From the NCBI GenBank assembly GCA_900110395.1, contig FODP01000035.1, positions 1-59,035 of the forward strand: a DNA stretch of 59,035 bases, written 5' to 3'. Below, piece by piece: positions 26,731 to 35,334 of the stretch; within the stretch, counting starts at the first letter, position 1, and the number at the start of each line of letters is the position of its first letter. The notes beneath the pieces are model-generated. The model had not been told where the DNA came from, ran no database searches, and was given only the letters and a program-made list of their open reading frames with translations. Source of the stretch: Rhodospirillales bacterium URHD0017. Lineage in GTDB: Bacteria; Pseudomonadota; Alphaproteobacteria; Reyranellales; Reyranellaceae. Both the position numbers and the translations under genes were made by a program.

Positions 26731-27174
26731 ATGAGTTTGAAGATCATCTTCTGGTACTGGTGGGCGTTCGCCGCGGTGCTGCTCGTCTTCGAGATGATGC
26801 TGCCGGGCGTGGTCTTCCTGTTCCTGGCGGTCGGCGCGGCGGCGTCCGGCGCGTTCCTGCTGGTCGTGTCCGACCTGTCACTCGAATTGCAGCTCTTCGT
26901 GTTCGCGATCGTCTCTGTCGCCTCAGCCGTCGTGCTTCGCCCGACGCTGAAGCGCCTTCAGCAGGGCCGTCCCGCCGACGCCACGATCAACGCCCGCGGC
27001 GACAGCATGGTCGGCAAGACCATCGTGCTCGATGCGCCGATCCTGCAGGGCCGCGGACGCGTGAAGGTGGGCGACGGAAGCTGGACCGTCACTGGTCCCG
27101 ACATGGTGGCCGGCGCGCGGGTGCGCGTGACAGCGGTAAACGGCACCGAGCTCGCGGTCGAGCCCGCGCCCTGA
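26731..27174 (+). CDS. NfeD-family membrane protein
   Basis: A 147-residue protein of the short NfeD (NfeD1b) type. Three hydrophobic segments occupy residues 5-75 (for example VLLVFEMMLPGVVFLFLAVG), and the C-terminal part (about 90-145) is the OB-fold domain, with MVGKTIVLDAPILQGRGRVKV. It usually binds an SPFH partner, here the gene just upstream, in membrane quality control. It ends 99 bp before the kinase gene. Confidence 0.92.
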   Translation: MSLKIIFWYWWAFAAVLLVFEMMLPGVVFLFLAVGAAASGAFLLVVSDLSLELQLFVFAIVSVASAVVLRPTLKRLQQGRPADATINARGDSMVGKTIVLDAPILQGRGRVKVGDGSWTVTGPDMVAGARVRVTAVNGTELAVEPAP

Positions 27175-27273
27175 CGCTCGCCCGGATTCCGCCCCAGTCG
27201 CGGCGCTTGCTGCTGGAAATGGCAGAACGGTCGGCCGTAAAATGCGCTGTTAGCCTGTCAGCCAGGGTAGCGA

Positions 27274-29565
27274 ATGGGAGCTGAACCCGACTCGGACGTC
27301 CCGCACGGCGAGCTCCATGGCACGCTGCCTCCCGGGACCCGGCTGCGCAACTACGAGCTGCTCTCCGTCCTGGGTCACGGTGGCTTCGGCATCACCTATC
27401 TTGCCCGCGACACGCTGCTCGGGCGCGAAGCCGCCATCAAGGAATACCTGCCGACATCGCTCGCCGTGCGCAGCCACGGCGCGACCGTCGTGCCGCGCTC
27501 GAATGAACACAGCGAAAACTTCAAATGGGGCCGCGATCGCTTTCTCGAGGAAGCCCGCACGCTGGTGACGCTCGAGGGCACGCCGTCCGTCGTTCGCGTC
27601 TACGACTTCCTGGAGGCCAACGGCACCGCCTACATGGTCATGGCGCTGGTCCGTGGCGAGACGCTGGAGCAGCGGGTGAAGCGTCAAGGTGCGCTCGCTG
27701 CACCGATCGTCGAGCGCCTGGCGCAGAAGCTGCTCGACGGGCTGGAGCAGGTTCACGTCTCGCGTTTTCTCCATCGCGACATCAAGCCGGCCAACATCAT
27801 CGTCGACTCGCATGACGATCCGACGCTGATCGATTTCGGCTCCTCGCGCGCCTCGATGGCCGATCGCACCTCGGCCATGACGGCGGTGTTCACCCCGCGC
27901 TACGCCGCCGTCGAGCAGCTCACCTCCGACGAGCAGGGGCCGTGGACGGACATCTATGGCCTCGCCGTGACGCTCTATTTCGCGACCACGGGCCAACCGC
28001 CGCCGACCGCCATGGAGCGGGTGCTCAAGGAGAACTACGTGCCCTTGAGCACGCAGCGGCCCGCGGGCTTTCGTCCAGGACTGCTGCGCGCCATCGACGC
28101 CGGACTGGCGGTGCGCGCCGCGGATCGCCCGCAGTCGATCGCGGCGTGGCGCGCGCTGTTCGCCGACGAACGGGCAAGCGATGCAACGATCGTCGACCGT
28201 CGGCCGCGCCGGCCGCCAGACGTAACCGCACCGCCATCGCCCGGACCCAAAGCAGCGAGCGCTGCGCTGCCGCCCGCGGTCCCTCGCGTACTCCCTCGTG
28301 CACCGTCGAGACTCAAGCAGGCCGCTCTGGTGGGTGGCGGAGCGGCGCTCATCGTGTTTCTCGCGGCGGGATACTTCTGGCTTTCGCCGCAGGTCGGAAG
28401 CGACGGCGCGCGTCGGCCAGACGTGTCGGCTGCCGCCGAGGCCGAAGCCAAAGCCAAGCAGAAGGCTGACGTGGAAGCGCGGCAGAAAGCCGCCGCCGAA
28501 GCGGCAGCCCGCCAGCAGGCCGAGGCCGAAGCCAGACAGAAGGCGGAGGCCGAGGCCAAACGGAAGGCCGATGCCGAAGCGGCCGCGCGGCAGCAGGCCG
28601 AGGCCAGGGCGAAGGCGGAAGCCGAGGCCAGACAGAAGGCAGAGGCTGCGGCCAAGCAACTGGCTGCGGCCGAAGCCGCCAGGCTGCAAGCGGAAGCCGA
28701 TGCCAAGGCGAAGGCGGAAGCCGAAGCCCGGCGGAAGGCTGAAGCCGAGGCCAGACAGAAGGCAGAGGCTGCGACCAAGCAACTGGCGGCGGCCGAAGCC
28801 GCCAGGCTGCAAGCGGAAGCCGATGCCAAGGCGAAGGCAGAAGCCGAAGCCCGACGGAAGGCTGACGCGGAGGCGAGGCAGAAGGCAGAGGCTGACGCCA
28901 AGGCAAAGGCCGAAGCCGATGCCAGGGCGAAGGCTGACGCGGAGGCGAGGCAGAAGGCGGAAGCCGACGCCAAGGCGAGGGCCGACACCGAGGCCAGGCA
29001 GCAGGCGCAAGCCGAAGCCAAACAGAAGGCGGACGCCGAAGCGGCGGCGAAGCAGCAAGCCGAAGCGGCAGCCAGGCAACAGGCCGAAGCTGAGGCCAAG
29101 CAAAAGGCGGACACAGACGCAAAGCAGAAGGCCGATGCAGTTGCGGCGCAAAAAGCGGCGGAAGTTTCTGAAGCGGCGCTGAACCTTTCGGTTGCTGATC
29201 GACAGCGCGTTCAATCGGCATTGACGACGCTGGGCTTCGACACTCATGGAATCGACGGCACGTTCGGACCGCGCACGCGCGACATGATCGGGTTGTGGCA
29301 GAAGGACCGCAACCAACCGGTGACGGGCTATCTTTCAGCGACGCAGAAAAATTCCCTGCTCAACGAAGCCTCTCTCGCAGCGCCGCGCACTCCTCCCGCA
29401 CAAACGCCACAAACTCCTGTTACAAGCAGCGGAGCGAGGACATCGCAAACGCCGTCTTCATCGTCGGCCAGCGACCCTCGCTGCAAGTCCATCTTGCAAG
29501 CAGCCCAACTAACCGGAGCCCTCCCTGATGCAGACCGAGCCTACCTTCGGGATCACTGTCGCTGA
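27274..29565 (+). CDS. membrane Ser/Thr protein kinase with TolA-like helix and peptidoglycan-binding domain
   Basis: A 763-residue protein in four parts. (1) A Hanks-type kinase domain (about 27-300): glycine loop GHGGFG (34-39), Lys56 in AAIKEYLP, catalytic HRDIKPAN with Asp169, and DFG at 187-189, so it should be active. (2) A Pro-rich linker and one membrane segment at about 350-372. (3) About 250 residues (384-636) of Ala/Glu/Lys/Arg/Gln helix resembling TolA domain II, long enough to cross the periplasm. (4) A PG_binding_1-like domain (about 639-699, with GFDTHGIDGTFGPRTRDMIG), then a Pro/Thr/Ser stretch and a tail with two Cys. The gene overlaps the OmpA-domain lipoprotein gene by 38 bp, suggesting a cell-wall-sensing pair (inference). 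Confidence 0.9.
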   Translation: MGAEPDSDVPHGELHGTLPPGTRLRNYELLSVLGHGGFGITYLARDTLLGREAAIKEYLPTSLAVRSHGATVVPRSNEHSENFKWGRDRFLEEARTLVTLEGTPSVVRVYDFLEANGTAYMVMALVRGETLEQRVKRQGALAAPIVERLAQKLLDGLEQVHVSRFLHRDIKPANIIVDSHDDPTLIDFGSSRASMADRTSAMTAVFTPRYAAVEQLTSDEQGPWTDIYGLAVTLYFATTGQPPPTAMERVLKENYVPLSTQRPAGFRPGLLRAIDAGLAVRAADRPQSIAAWRALFADERASDATIVDRRPRRPPDVTAPPSPGPKAASAALPPAVPRVLPRAPSRLKQAALVGGGAALIVFLAAGYFWLSPQVGSDGARRPDVSAAAEAEAKAKQKADVEARQKAAAEAAARQQAEAEARQKAEAEAKRKADAEAAARQQAEARAKAEAEARQKAEAAAKQLAAAEAARLQAEADAKAKAEAEARRKAEAEARQKAEAATKQLAAAEAARLQAEADAKAKAEAEARRKADAEARQKAEADAKAKAEADARAKADAEARQKAEADAKARADTEARQQAQAEAKQKADAEAAAKQQAEAAARQQAEAEAKQKADTDAKQKADAVAAQKAAEVSEAALNLSVADRQRVQSALTTLGFDTHGIDGTFGPRTRDMIGLWQKDRNQPVTGYLSATQKNSLLNEASLAAPRTPPAQTPQTPVTSSGARTSQTPSSSSASDPRCKSILQAAQLTGALPDADRAYLRDHCR
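28621..28866 (+). repeat. two tandem 123-bp direct repeats within the kinase gene
   Basis: 28621-28743 and 28744-28866 are near-identical copies of 41 codons, differing at only a few bases (for example GCGGCC against GCGACC). Each encodes a helix block beginning AEARQKAEAA and containing KQLAAAEAARLQAEADAKAK. The similarity at the base level, above that of the surrounding degenerate repeats, indicates a recent in-frame duplication that lengthens the periplasmic helix. Confidence 0.85.
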
Positions 29566-30817
29566 CCCAAACAACCACGTCGCAAGATTCGCCCGAAAGG
29601 TACGGCGATCCGGTGCGCTCGTTGGCCTCTCGCTTCTGGGTGCGGGCCTCGTCGCCTGCGTCGAGCAGCAGCCCACCACGACGGCGCCGCAGCAGGCGGC
29701 CGCGCCGGCGCCGCTTCCGCCGATCCTGCCGTTCGACCAGGCCGTCGCCAACGCGACCAACACCGTGTTCACGAACGCCCCGCAGGGCTCATATCGCGTC
29801 GTCATCGATCCTCTCGTCGACGGCGTCACGGGATACACGTCGGCTGCGACGGAGAACATCCAGAGCCGGGTCATCGACCTCGTGCAGCGGCAGTATCCGC
29901 GCTTCTCCGTCGAGCGCTTCTCGCCCGACGCGCTGAAGGCCTCGCCGATGGTGCTGGTCGGCACTTTCACGCCGGTCAACGGGCAGAACCAGACGACCGG
30001 GCCGCGCGAAGCCTATCGCTTCTGCCTTGTGCTTGCCGACCTCAAGACCGGCAAGATCGTTGCCAAGAGCGTCGCGCGCGCCGCGGTTGCCGGCGTCGAT
30101 GGCACGCCGACGACGGTGTTCCGTCAGAGCCCGGTATGGACGGCCGATCCGGCGACGCAGGCCTACATCAGCACCTGCCAGGCCTCCAAAGTCGGCGATA
30201 CCGTCAGCAAGGACTTCCTCGATGGCCTGACCACGGCCTCGCTGATCAGTCAGGGCGACAACGCGTTCAACGCCGGCTCCTACCAGACGGCGCTGGATCT
30301 CTATTCGACGGCCAAGCGGTCACCGTACGGCGACCAGCTCAAGGCTTACAACGGCGTCTACCTGTCGTATTTGCGGATGAACCAGGGGCCCCAGGCCGCC
30401 AACGCTTTCGGCGAAGCGGTTGGCTACGGCCTGAAGCGCAATCGCCTGGCCGTGAAGTTCCTGTTCCAGCCGGGCTCGACCCAGTTCTACCAGGATCAGG
30501 CGCTGAGCGGGCAGTATCCGGTCTGGCTGCAACAGATCGCGACGCAGTCGGCGCAGTTCACGGCCAAAGGCAACGACTGCATCGAAGTGTCGGGGCACAC
30601 CAGCCGCACCGGCTCGCCGCAGGTCAACGACCGACTGTCGCTGCAGCGCGCCGAGTACGTGAAGCGGCGGCTGGACGCCGATGCTCCCCAGCTCGGCAGC
30701 CGGCTTGTCACCGTCGGCGCGGGGTCCAACCAGAACATGGTGGGTACCGGCAAGGACGACCTGAGCGATGCGCTCGACCGTCGTGTCGAATTCAAGCCGG
30801 TCGCCAAGTGCAGCTGA
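29528..30817 (+). CDS. OmpA-domain lipoprotein paired with the kinase
   Basis: A 429-residue envelope protein. A long basic n-region (ARFARKVRRSG) precedes a lipobox LLGAGLVAC, giving lipid attachment at Cys44. A Pro/Ala linker is followed by a domain of about 180 residues with no recognised family (from VIDPLVDGVTGYTSA), a helical TPR-like stretch (SQGDNAFNAGSYQTALDLY) and a C-terminal OmpA/MotB-like domain (about 310-425) with CIEVSGHTSRTGSPQVNDRLS, which should bind peptidoglycan. The start lies inside the kinase gene; no later start keeps the lipobox, so the overlap is real. A GGAG precedes it. Confidence 0.88.
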   Translation: MQTEPTFGITVADPNNHVARFARKVRRSGALVGLSLLGAGLVACVEQQPTTTAPQQAAAPAPLPPILPFDQAVANATNTVFTNAPQGSYRVVIDPLVDGVTGYTSAATENIQSRVIDLVQRQYPRFSVERFSPDALKASPMVLVGTFTPVNGQNQTTGPREAYRFCLVLADLKTGKIVAKSVARAAVAGVDGTPTTVFRQSPVWTADPATQAYISTCQASKVGDTVSKDFLDGLTTASLISQGDNAFNAGSYQTALDLYSTAKRSPYGDQLKAYNGVYLSYLRMNQGPQAANAFGEAVGYGLKRNRLAVKFLFQPGSTQFYQDQALSGQYPVWLQQIATQSAQFTAKGNDCIEVSGHTSRTGSPQVNDRLSLQRAEYVKRRLDADAPQLGSRLVTVGAGSNQNMVGTGKDDLSDALDRRVEFKPVAKCS

Positions 30818-30845
30818 TAGTGCAGCTGACGATAGCAGCCTGAGC

Positions 30846-30882
30846 GTGATCGGGCAGGCGCACCCCGTGCCTGCCCGATCAC
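30846..30882. terminator. bidirectional hairpin between convergent genes
   Basis: A perfect 14-bp inverted repeat, GTGATCGGGCAGGC with its complement, surrounds a 9-base loop. It lies midway between the convergent OmpA-lipoprotein and cysteine-synthase-like genes. Only a short TTT lies nearby on the plus side, so termination from both directions is probable but not certain. Confidence 0.6.
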
Positions 30883-30901
30883 CACTTTCCAATCGTCCAG
30901 G

Positions 30902-32009
30902 TCACGCAGCGTCGAGCGATCCGCTGCCTTCGAGGAAAGCCTCGAGGCGGCGTTCATGCGGGGCAAGGTTGAAGCCCTGGGCGGTGATCCACGCGTCGCT
31001 GTAGTAGGTGTGGCCGTAGCGCTCGCCTGAGTCGCAGATCAGCGTGACCAGCGAGCCCTTGTCGCCCAGCGCCGTCATGCGCGAGGCGATCGTGCAGAGC
31101 GCGAAGAAGTTGGTGCCGGTCGAGCCACCGACGCGGCGGCCGAGCCGGCGCGACAGCACGCGCATGGCGGCCAGAGCGGCCTCGTCGGGCACGCGCATCA
31201 TGTGGTCGATCACCTTGGGAATGAACGACGGCTCGACGCGCGGCCGGCCGATGCCCTCGATGCGTGAGCCGCGATCGCAAGTCGCCGCCATGTTGCCGGT
31301 GTCGAAGGCCTCGAAGAAGGCGGAGTACTCGGCATCGGCGACGCAGAGGCGCGTGGCCAGCCGCTTGTAGCGGATATAGCGGCCGAGCGTGGCCGTGGTG
31401 CCGCCGGTGCCGGCGCTCATGACGATCCAGGCCGGCACCGGATGCTCCTCGCGGCTCACCTGCTCGAAGACCGATTCGGCGATGTTGTTGTTGCCGCGCC
31501 AGTCGGTGGCGCGCTCGGCGTAGGTGAACTGGTCCATGTAGACGCCGCCCAGCCTGCCTGCGAGTTCCTCGGCGGCGGCATAGATGCCCTTGCCGTCGGC
31601 GACCAGGTGGCACTCGCCGCCCTGGCGCTCGATCTCCTGGACCCTGCGAGGTGCTGGCCGACATGACGGCATGAAAGGGGAGTCCCAGCATGCGCGCGAA
31701 ATAGGCCTCCGAGATCGCCGTCGAGCCCGACGAGGCCTCGACGATCGGTGTGTCGTGCCGGATGCGGCCGTTGCAGATGCCGTAGAGGAAGAGGGAGCGC
31801 GCCAGCCGGTGCTTCAGGCTGCCGGTCGGATGGGTCGACTCGTCCTTGAGATAGATGTCGATACCCTCGAAGGCGGGCAGGTAGAGTTTCAGCAGGTGGG
31901 TGTCGGCCGAGCGGCGCTGGTCGTTCTGGATCAGCTCGATGGCATGGCGCGACCAGGCCGCCTCGTCGTGACGGCCCGCCGCTTCGCCGAGCAGGGTTGG
32001 TGTGCTCAT
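30902..32009 (-). pseudogene. PLP-dependent cysteine synthase-like protein, frameshifted
   Basis: A cysteine synthase/cystathionine beta-synthase-family enzyme of about 365 residues split over two frames. The first frame (from 32009) gives IYLKDESTHPTGSLKHRLAR with the PLP lysine, then VEASSGSTAISEAYFARMLG and HAVMSASTS. Sense then continues in another frame as VQEIERQGGECHLVADG, through GTGGTTATLGRYIRYK (phosphate loop) to the end at 30902. The break lies at about 31643-31650. Relatives have roughly three residues between STS and the VQEIE-like part, so loss of about 5 bases fits. It may be a pseudogene or a sequence error. Its start overlaps the stop of the lipocalin-like gene (ATGA). Confidence 0.85.
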
Positions 32010-32383
32010 GACAGGCGCCGCCAGACGATCTTCTGGCTGCGCGCCGTTCCGGCGTGGAAGTCCGGCCCCGAAAGTGTCAGCACGTCGCCCTCCCGCGCGA
32101 TGTGTCGAGTCGTCGTCAGGCCGACCAGCGTCGGGTCGGTCGCGATCTCGATGGAATGATAGACCGCGCCGCCGCGCACGTCGTAGCGGCCGGCATAGGC
32201 CAGGCTCCCACTCGGCTGACCCACGCTCATCAGCGTGGCACTCACCCGACCGCCCGGCGTGTAGAGCAGCATGCCGCGTGCGTCAGGTCCCAGGGGGAAC
32301 TCAGCAGGCCGGCCATCTTCGTACTCCATCGACCAGCGTTCGAGGCGCCAGGCGCCCACGAGGTCGTGGACAGTGCCGTTCAC
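32006..32383 (-). CDS. lipocalin-like domain protein
   Basis: A 125-residue single-domain protein of the Lipocalin_5 type, starting DLVGAWRLERWSMEYEDGR and continuing with the characteristic RGMLLYTPGGRVSATLM. It ends with LTLSGPDFHAGTARSQKIVW. These small beta-barrel proteins have no established function. The start is GTG at 32383, overlapping the acetamidase stop as GTGA; its own stop overlaps the next gene as ATGA. Its place between an amidase and an amino-acid enzyme suggests a shared pathway. Confidence 0.85.
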   Translation of the reverse strand: MNGTVHDLVGAWRLERWSMEYEDGRPAEFPLGPDARGMLLYTPGGRVSATLMSVGQPSGSLAYAGRYDVRGGAVYHSIEIATDPTLVGLTTTRHIAREGDVLTLSGPDFHAGTARSQKIVWRRLS

Positions 32384-33318
32384 CCGCCGATCACCTTCTT
32401 GGCGATCATGCAGTGGATGCCCTTGTTGCCGTCGACCGTCTGGGTGACGTGAAGGTCGCCCTGCAGGCTGCACAGCATGTAGGCATCGGCGGCGCTCAAG
32501 CCGGTCTTGGCCGAGATCAGCCGGATCATGTCGCGCAGCGCTTCCTTGGCGGCGTCGTCGAGATCCTGGTCGAAGCCGTGGGTGATCCAGTGCGTCGCGG
32601 TCTCGGCGCGCGGATTGTTGAGCTTCATGTCCTTGCGCACGGTGAAGCGGAAGGTGCCCGAGAGCGACGTCTCGAGCGCCGTCAGATTGACCTCGCCATC
32701 GCCCTGCACGCCGTGACCGTCGCCGGTCGAGAACAGGCCGCCCTCGGCAAACACCGGCAGGTAGACCGTGGTGCCGACCTGGAAGTGCTTGTTGTCGATG
32801 TTGCCGCCGAAGGCGCGCGGCTCGATCGAACTGCAGGCGCCCCATTCCGGCGGCGGCGCCACGCCCATGATGCCGAAGAACGGTTTCAGTTCGATCTCCA
32901 GGCCCCACGGCATGGTGCAGACGCCGCGGTTGGAATCGATCGGGATGTGGGTCAGGCGATAGAACGGAAAGTCCTCGGGCAGGGTGCCGGCGAGCGGCCG
33001 CTGGACGTTCCAGCCCCAGTTGGTGCGGAACTTGATGTCGATGACCTCGACGGCAAGGGCATCGCCGCGCTCGGCGCCTTCGACATAGACCGGTCCGGTC
33101 AGGATATGGCGGCCGAGATGCGGTTTCAGGGTCCCTAAAACCTCATGATGCTCGGGCAGCACGTTGAACGGCTCGCCCGGCAGGATCTCGGCCGAGCCCG
33201 AAACGCAGTGGATGGTGGCGATGTCGCCCGATTTGATGCGCAGAGCGGGCTTCAGCTTGCTGTCGAAATAGCCCCAATGGCAGGTCTCGGGCGAGGAATT
33301 GAGTTCGTGCGTGGCCAT
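32380..33318 (-). CDS. acetamidase/formamidase family protein
   Basis: A 312-residue amide hydrolase of the FmdA/AmdA family. The start at 33318 follows GAGGGGAGA and gives MATHELNSSPETCHWGYFDS. Family segments include VLGTLKPHLGRHILTGPVYVEGAERGD (in two parts around residues 70-95), a glycine/His-rich block FSTGDGHGVQGDGEVNLTAL (residues about 195-215) and DAYMLCSLQGDLHVTQ near the end. It probably releases ammonia from a short amide. First gene of a coupled three-gene run with the lipocalin-like and cysteine-synthase-like genes. Confidence 0.9.
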   Translation of the reverse strand: MATHELNSSPETCHWGYFDSKLKPALRIKSGDIATIHCVSGSAEILPGEPFNVLPEHHEVLGTLKPHLGRHILTGPVYVEGAERGDALAVEVIDIKFRTNWGWNVQRPLAGTLPEDFPFYRLTHIPIDSNRGVCTMPWGLEIELKPFFGIMGVAPPPEWGACSSIEPRAFGGNIDNKHFQVGTTVYLPVFAEGGLFSTGDGHGVQGDGEVNLTALETSLSGTFRFTVRKDMKLNNPRAETATHWITHGFDQDLDDAAKEALRDMIRLISAKTGLSAADAYMLCSLQGDLHVTQTVDGNKGIHCMIAKKVIGG

Positions 33319-33378
33319 ATGTCTCCCCTCTGGCCACGGTTGAAGCACAGACCATGCCCTCGATGCTATAGGCGAGCC

Positions 33379-34215
33379 ATGAACTACCGCCACGGCTACC
33401 ACGCCGGGAACTTCGCCGACGTCCTGAAGCACCTTGCCCTGTGCGAGTTGCTGAGGCTGCTGACGACCAAGGACAAGAAGCTGTTCGTGCTCGACACCCA
33501 CGCCGGCGCGGGCGGCTATGACCTCGGCAGCAGCCTTGCCCGACGCACCGGCGAGGCGGAGGCGGGAATCGTGCGCCTTGCCGCAGCGCCACGCGCCGGC
33601 ATGCCGGCGGCTGTCGTGCGCTATCTCGCGGCCGTTGCGGCCTACGACCGCAAGTTCGGGCCGGCCGGCGGCAAGCCCAGGCGCTATCCCGGCTCACCGC
33701 GCCTGGTGCGCGCGGCGCTCCGGGCCGGAGATCGCTTCGTCGCGTGCGAACTGCACCCCGAGGAGGCGCTGGCGCTGAAGCGCGAGTTCGCCGGCGACCG
33801 GGCCGTCGAGGTGCGCCAGGCCGACGGTTACAAGGCGTTGAAGGCGCTGTTGCCGCCGGTCGAACGTCGCGGCCTGGTGCTGATCGATCCACCGTTCGAG
33901 GCGACCGACGAGTACGAGCGGCTGTTGCGCGCCCTCGGCCAGGGCGTGAAGCGCTTCGCGACCGGCTGCTATGCCGTCTGGTATCCGGTCAAGGACGACG
34001 CGGCGGCGACGTTCGCTGCCGATCTCGCCTCGCTGAAGCCGCTGATCCTGGAACTGCACCTGCAGGGGATCGAGCCGGGCCGCTTGGCCGCGTGCGCGCT
34101 GGCGGTGATCAATCCGCCATGGCGCTTCGAGGAAGCGATGGGCGAGGCCCTACCGTGGATTGCAGCGCATCTCGGGCCAGGCGTCCGGGCAACAATTTGC
34201 GCGCCGCCGGCTTAA
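33379..34215 (+). CDS. rlmJ: 23S rRNA (adenine2030-N6)-methyltransferase RlmJ
   Basis: A 278-residue SAM-dependent methyltransferase. The N-terminus MNYRHGYHAGNFADVLKHL is diagnostic for RlmJ. The SAM-binding motif is LDTHAGAGGYDL and the catalytic motif is LIDPPFE, as in the E. coli enzyme that methylates A2030 of 23S rRNA. The length is about normal. Divergent from the acetamidase gene. Confidence 0.94.
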   Translation: MNYRHGYHAGNFADVLKHLALCELLRLLTTKDKKLFVLDTHAGAGGYDLGSSLARRTGEAEAGIVRLAAAPRAGMPAAVVRYLAAVAAYDRKFGPAGGKPRRYPGSPRLVRAALRAGDRFVACELHPEEALALKREFAGDRAVEVRQADGYKALKALLPPVERRGLVLIDPPFEATDEYERLLRALGQGVKRFATGCYAVWYPVKDDAAATFAADLASLKPLILELHLQGIEPGRLAACALAVINPPWRFEEAMGEALPWIAAHLGPGVRATICAPPA

Positions 34216-34299
34216 TCGGCGCAGCCCGCGACGGGCGGTGCCAAGTGACGTACAATCGAGCAGGTCTCATTAGAGCAGCACAAAAACGAGCGGAGTTAG

Positions 34300-35328
34300 A
34301 TGCCATATTTCCACGAGGTGGTTGCCCAGCACCCCGAGATGCTGCGGCGCCGGTCGGACCTTTCGTTCACGCGCGAAAGCGTTGCCGGAGTGGTTGCACA
34401 GCAGTGGAGGCACTCTGGCGTCGTGTTGCTGCGTGAGGTGCTGTCGCCCGAGATGCTGGCCGGGTGCAGGCGGACGTTCGATCAGTTCATAGAAACCGCG
34501 ATCAAGAAGAACGGCGGCGTGCAACCGCATGCCAATGGCGGTGTACTGCCGCTCGATGACGGCCCAGGGCCGCAATGGGCCAATGGCGAGACCATCCACG
34601 GCAGCTGGCATGTTCCATGGACCATTCGCCACGGCGGGCATTTCCCGATGGCGACGGTCTTGTCGGCCCTCATCACCTCGTGGGCCTGGCCGATGATCGA
34701 GGAGATCTGCCAATCCAAGGAGATCGTGGTGATGTTCGGCCTGTGCCTCGGCCGGCACAACATCGACCAGCCTCTGCTCGTCGGCGCGCACCAGGACGCA
34801 ACGGCCGTCAATCCCGAAGTGCCGCTTTCGATCTGGATTCCCCTGCAGGACGTGGTGCCCAAGCGTGACTCGGGGCTGGGTTTCATCGTGCCGGCGCCGG
34901 AAGAAGTCCTGACCACCGAGCCCAACAACGACATCGGGTCGTCCTATTTCATGAGCGAGCTCGGCAACATGTGGATACCGCGCTACCGAGCCGGCGACCT
35001 GACCATCCACTCGAAGCTCTCGCCCCACTTCACGACCGGGTACGGCACGATGAGGGACCGGTACAGCCTCGAAATCCGGCTTTGGGCGAGAGACGACGCC
35101 TTCGTCAAATACTACGATCCCTCAGTTCGGATCAGCCGGCTCGACGGCGTTCCGGTGATCACCGAAACGAGATGTTCCCTCGGCGTCCGCGCCCATGGCT
35201 TCGTCGTCTCGACCGCGCTTCAGGCGATGCAAGCCGTCGGCGGCCTGCCGACAGAAGCAAGCAAGCCGCCACCGCCACAAGGACTCATGGCAGCGCTCAG
35301 GCGACTGGCGCCTGGCGCCGGCGGCTGA
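34300..35328 (+). CDS. phytanoyl-CoA dioxygenase-like protein
   Basis: A 342-residue protein. A likely iron site is visible: His164-x-Asp166 in VGAHQDATAV and His237 in LTIHSKLSPH, with an Arg-containing strand RYSLEIRLW after it that could bind 2-oxoglutarate. The early part reads QQWRHSGVVLLREVLSPEML, like the first helix and strand of the phytanoyl-CoA dioxygenase family. The substrate is unknown. It ends 6 bp before the convergent MFS gene. Confidence 0.75.
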   Translation: MPYFHEVVAQHPEMLRRRSDLSFTRESVAGVVAQQWRHSGVVLLREVLSPEMLAGCRRTFDQFIETAIKKNGGVQPHANGGVLPLDDGPGPQWANGETIHGSWHVPWTIRHGGHFPMATVLSALITSWAWPMIEEICQSKEIVVMFGLCLGRHNIDQPLLVGAHQDATAVNPEVPLSIWIPLQDVVPKRDSGLGFIVPAPEEVLTTEPNNDIGSSYFMSELGNMWIPRYRAGDLTIHSKLSPHFTTGYGTMRDRYSLEIRLWARDDAFVKYYDPSVRISRLDGVPVITETRCSLGVRAHGFVVSTALQAMQAVGGLPTEASKPPPPQGLMAALRRLAPGAGG

Positions 35329-35334
35329 GGGGGT

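Noticed and set aside
27250..29316. A 688-codon open frame antisense to the kinase gene
   Set aside because: It exists because the repetitive Ala/Glu/Lys codons leave no stops on the other strand. The translation is low-complexity Leu/Arg/Gly/Phe with no domain.
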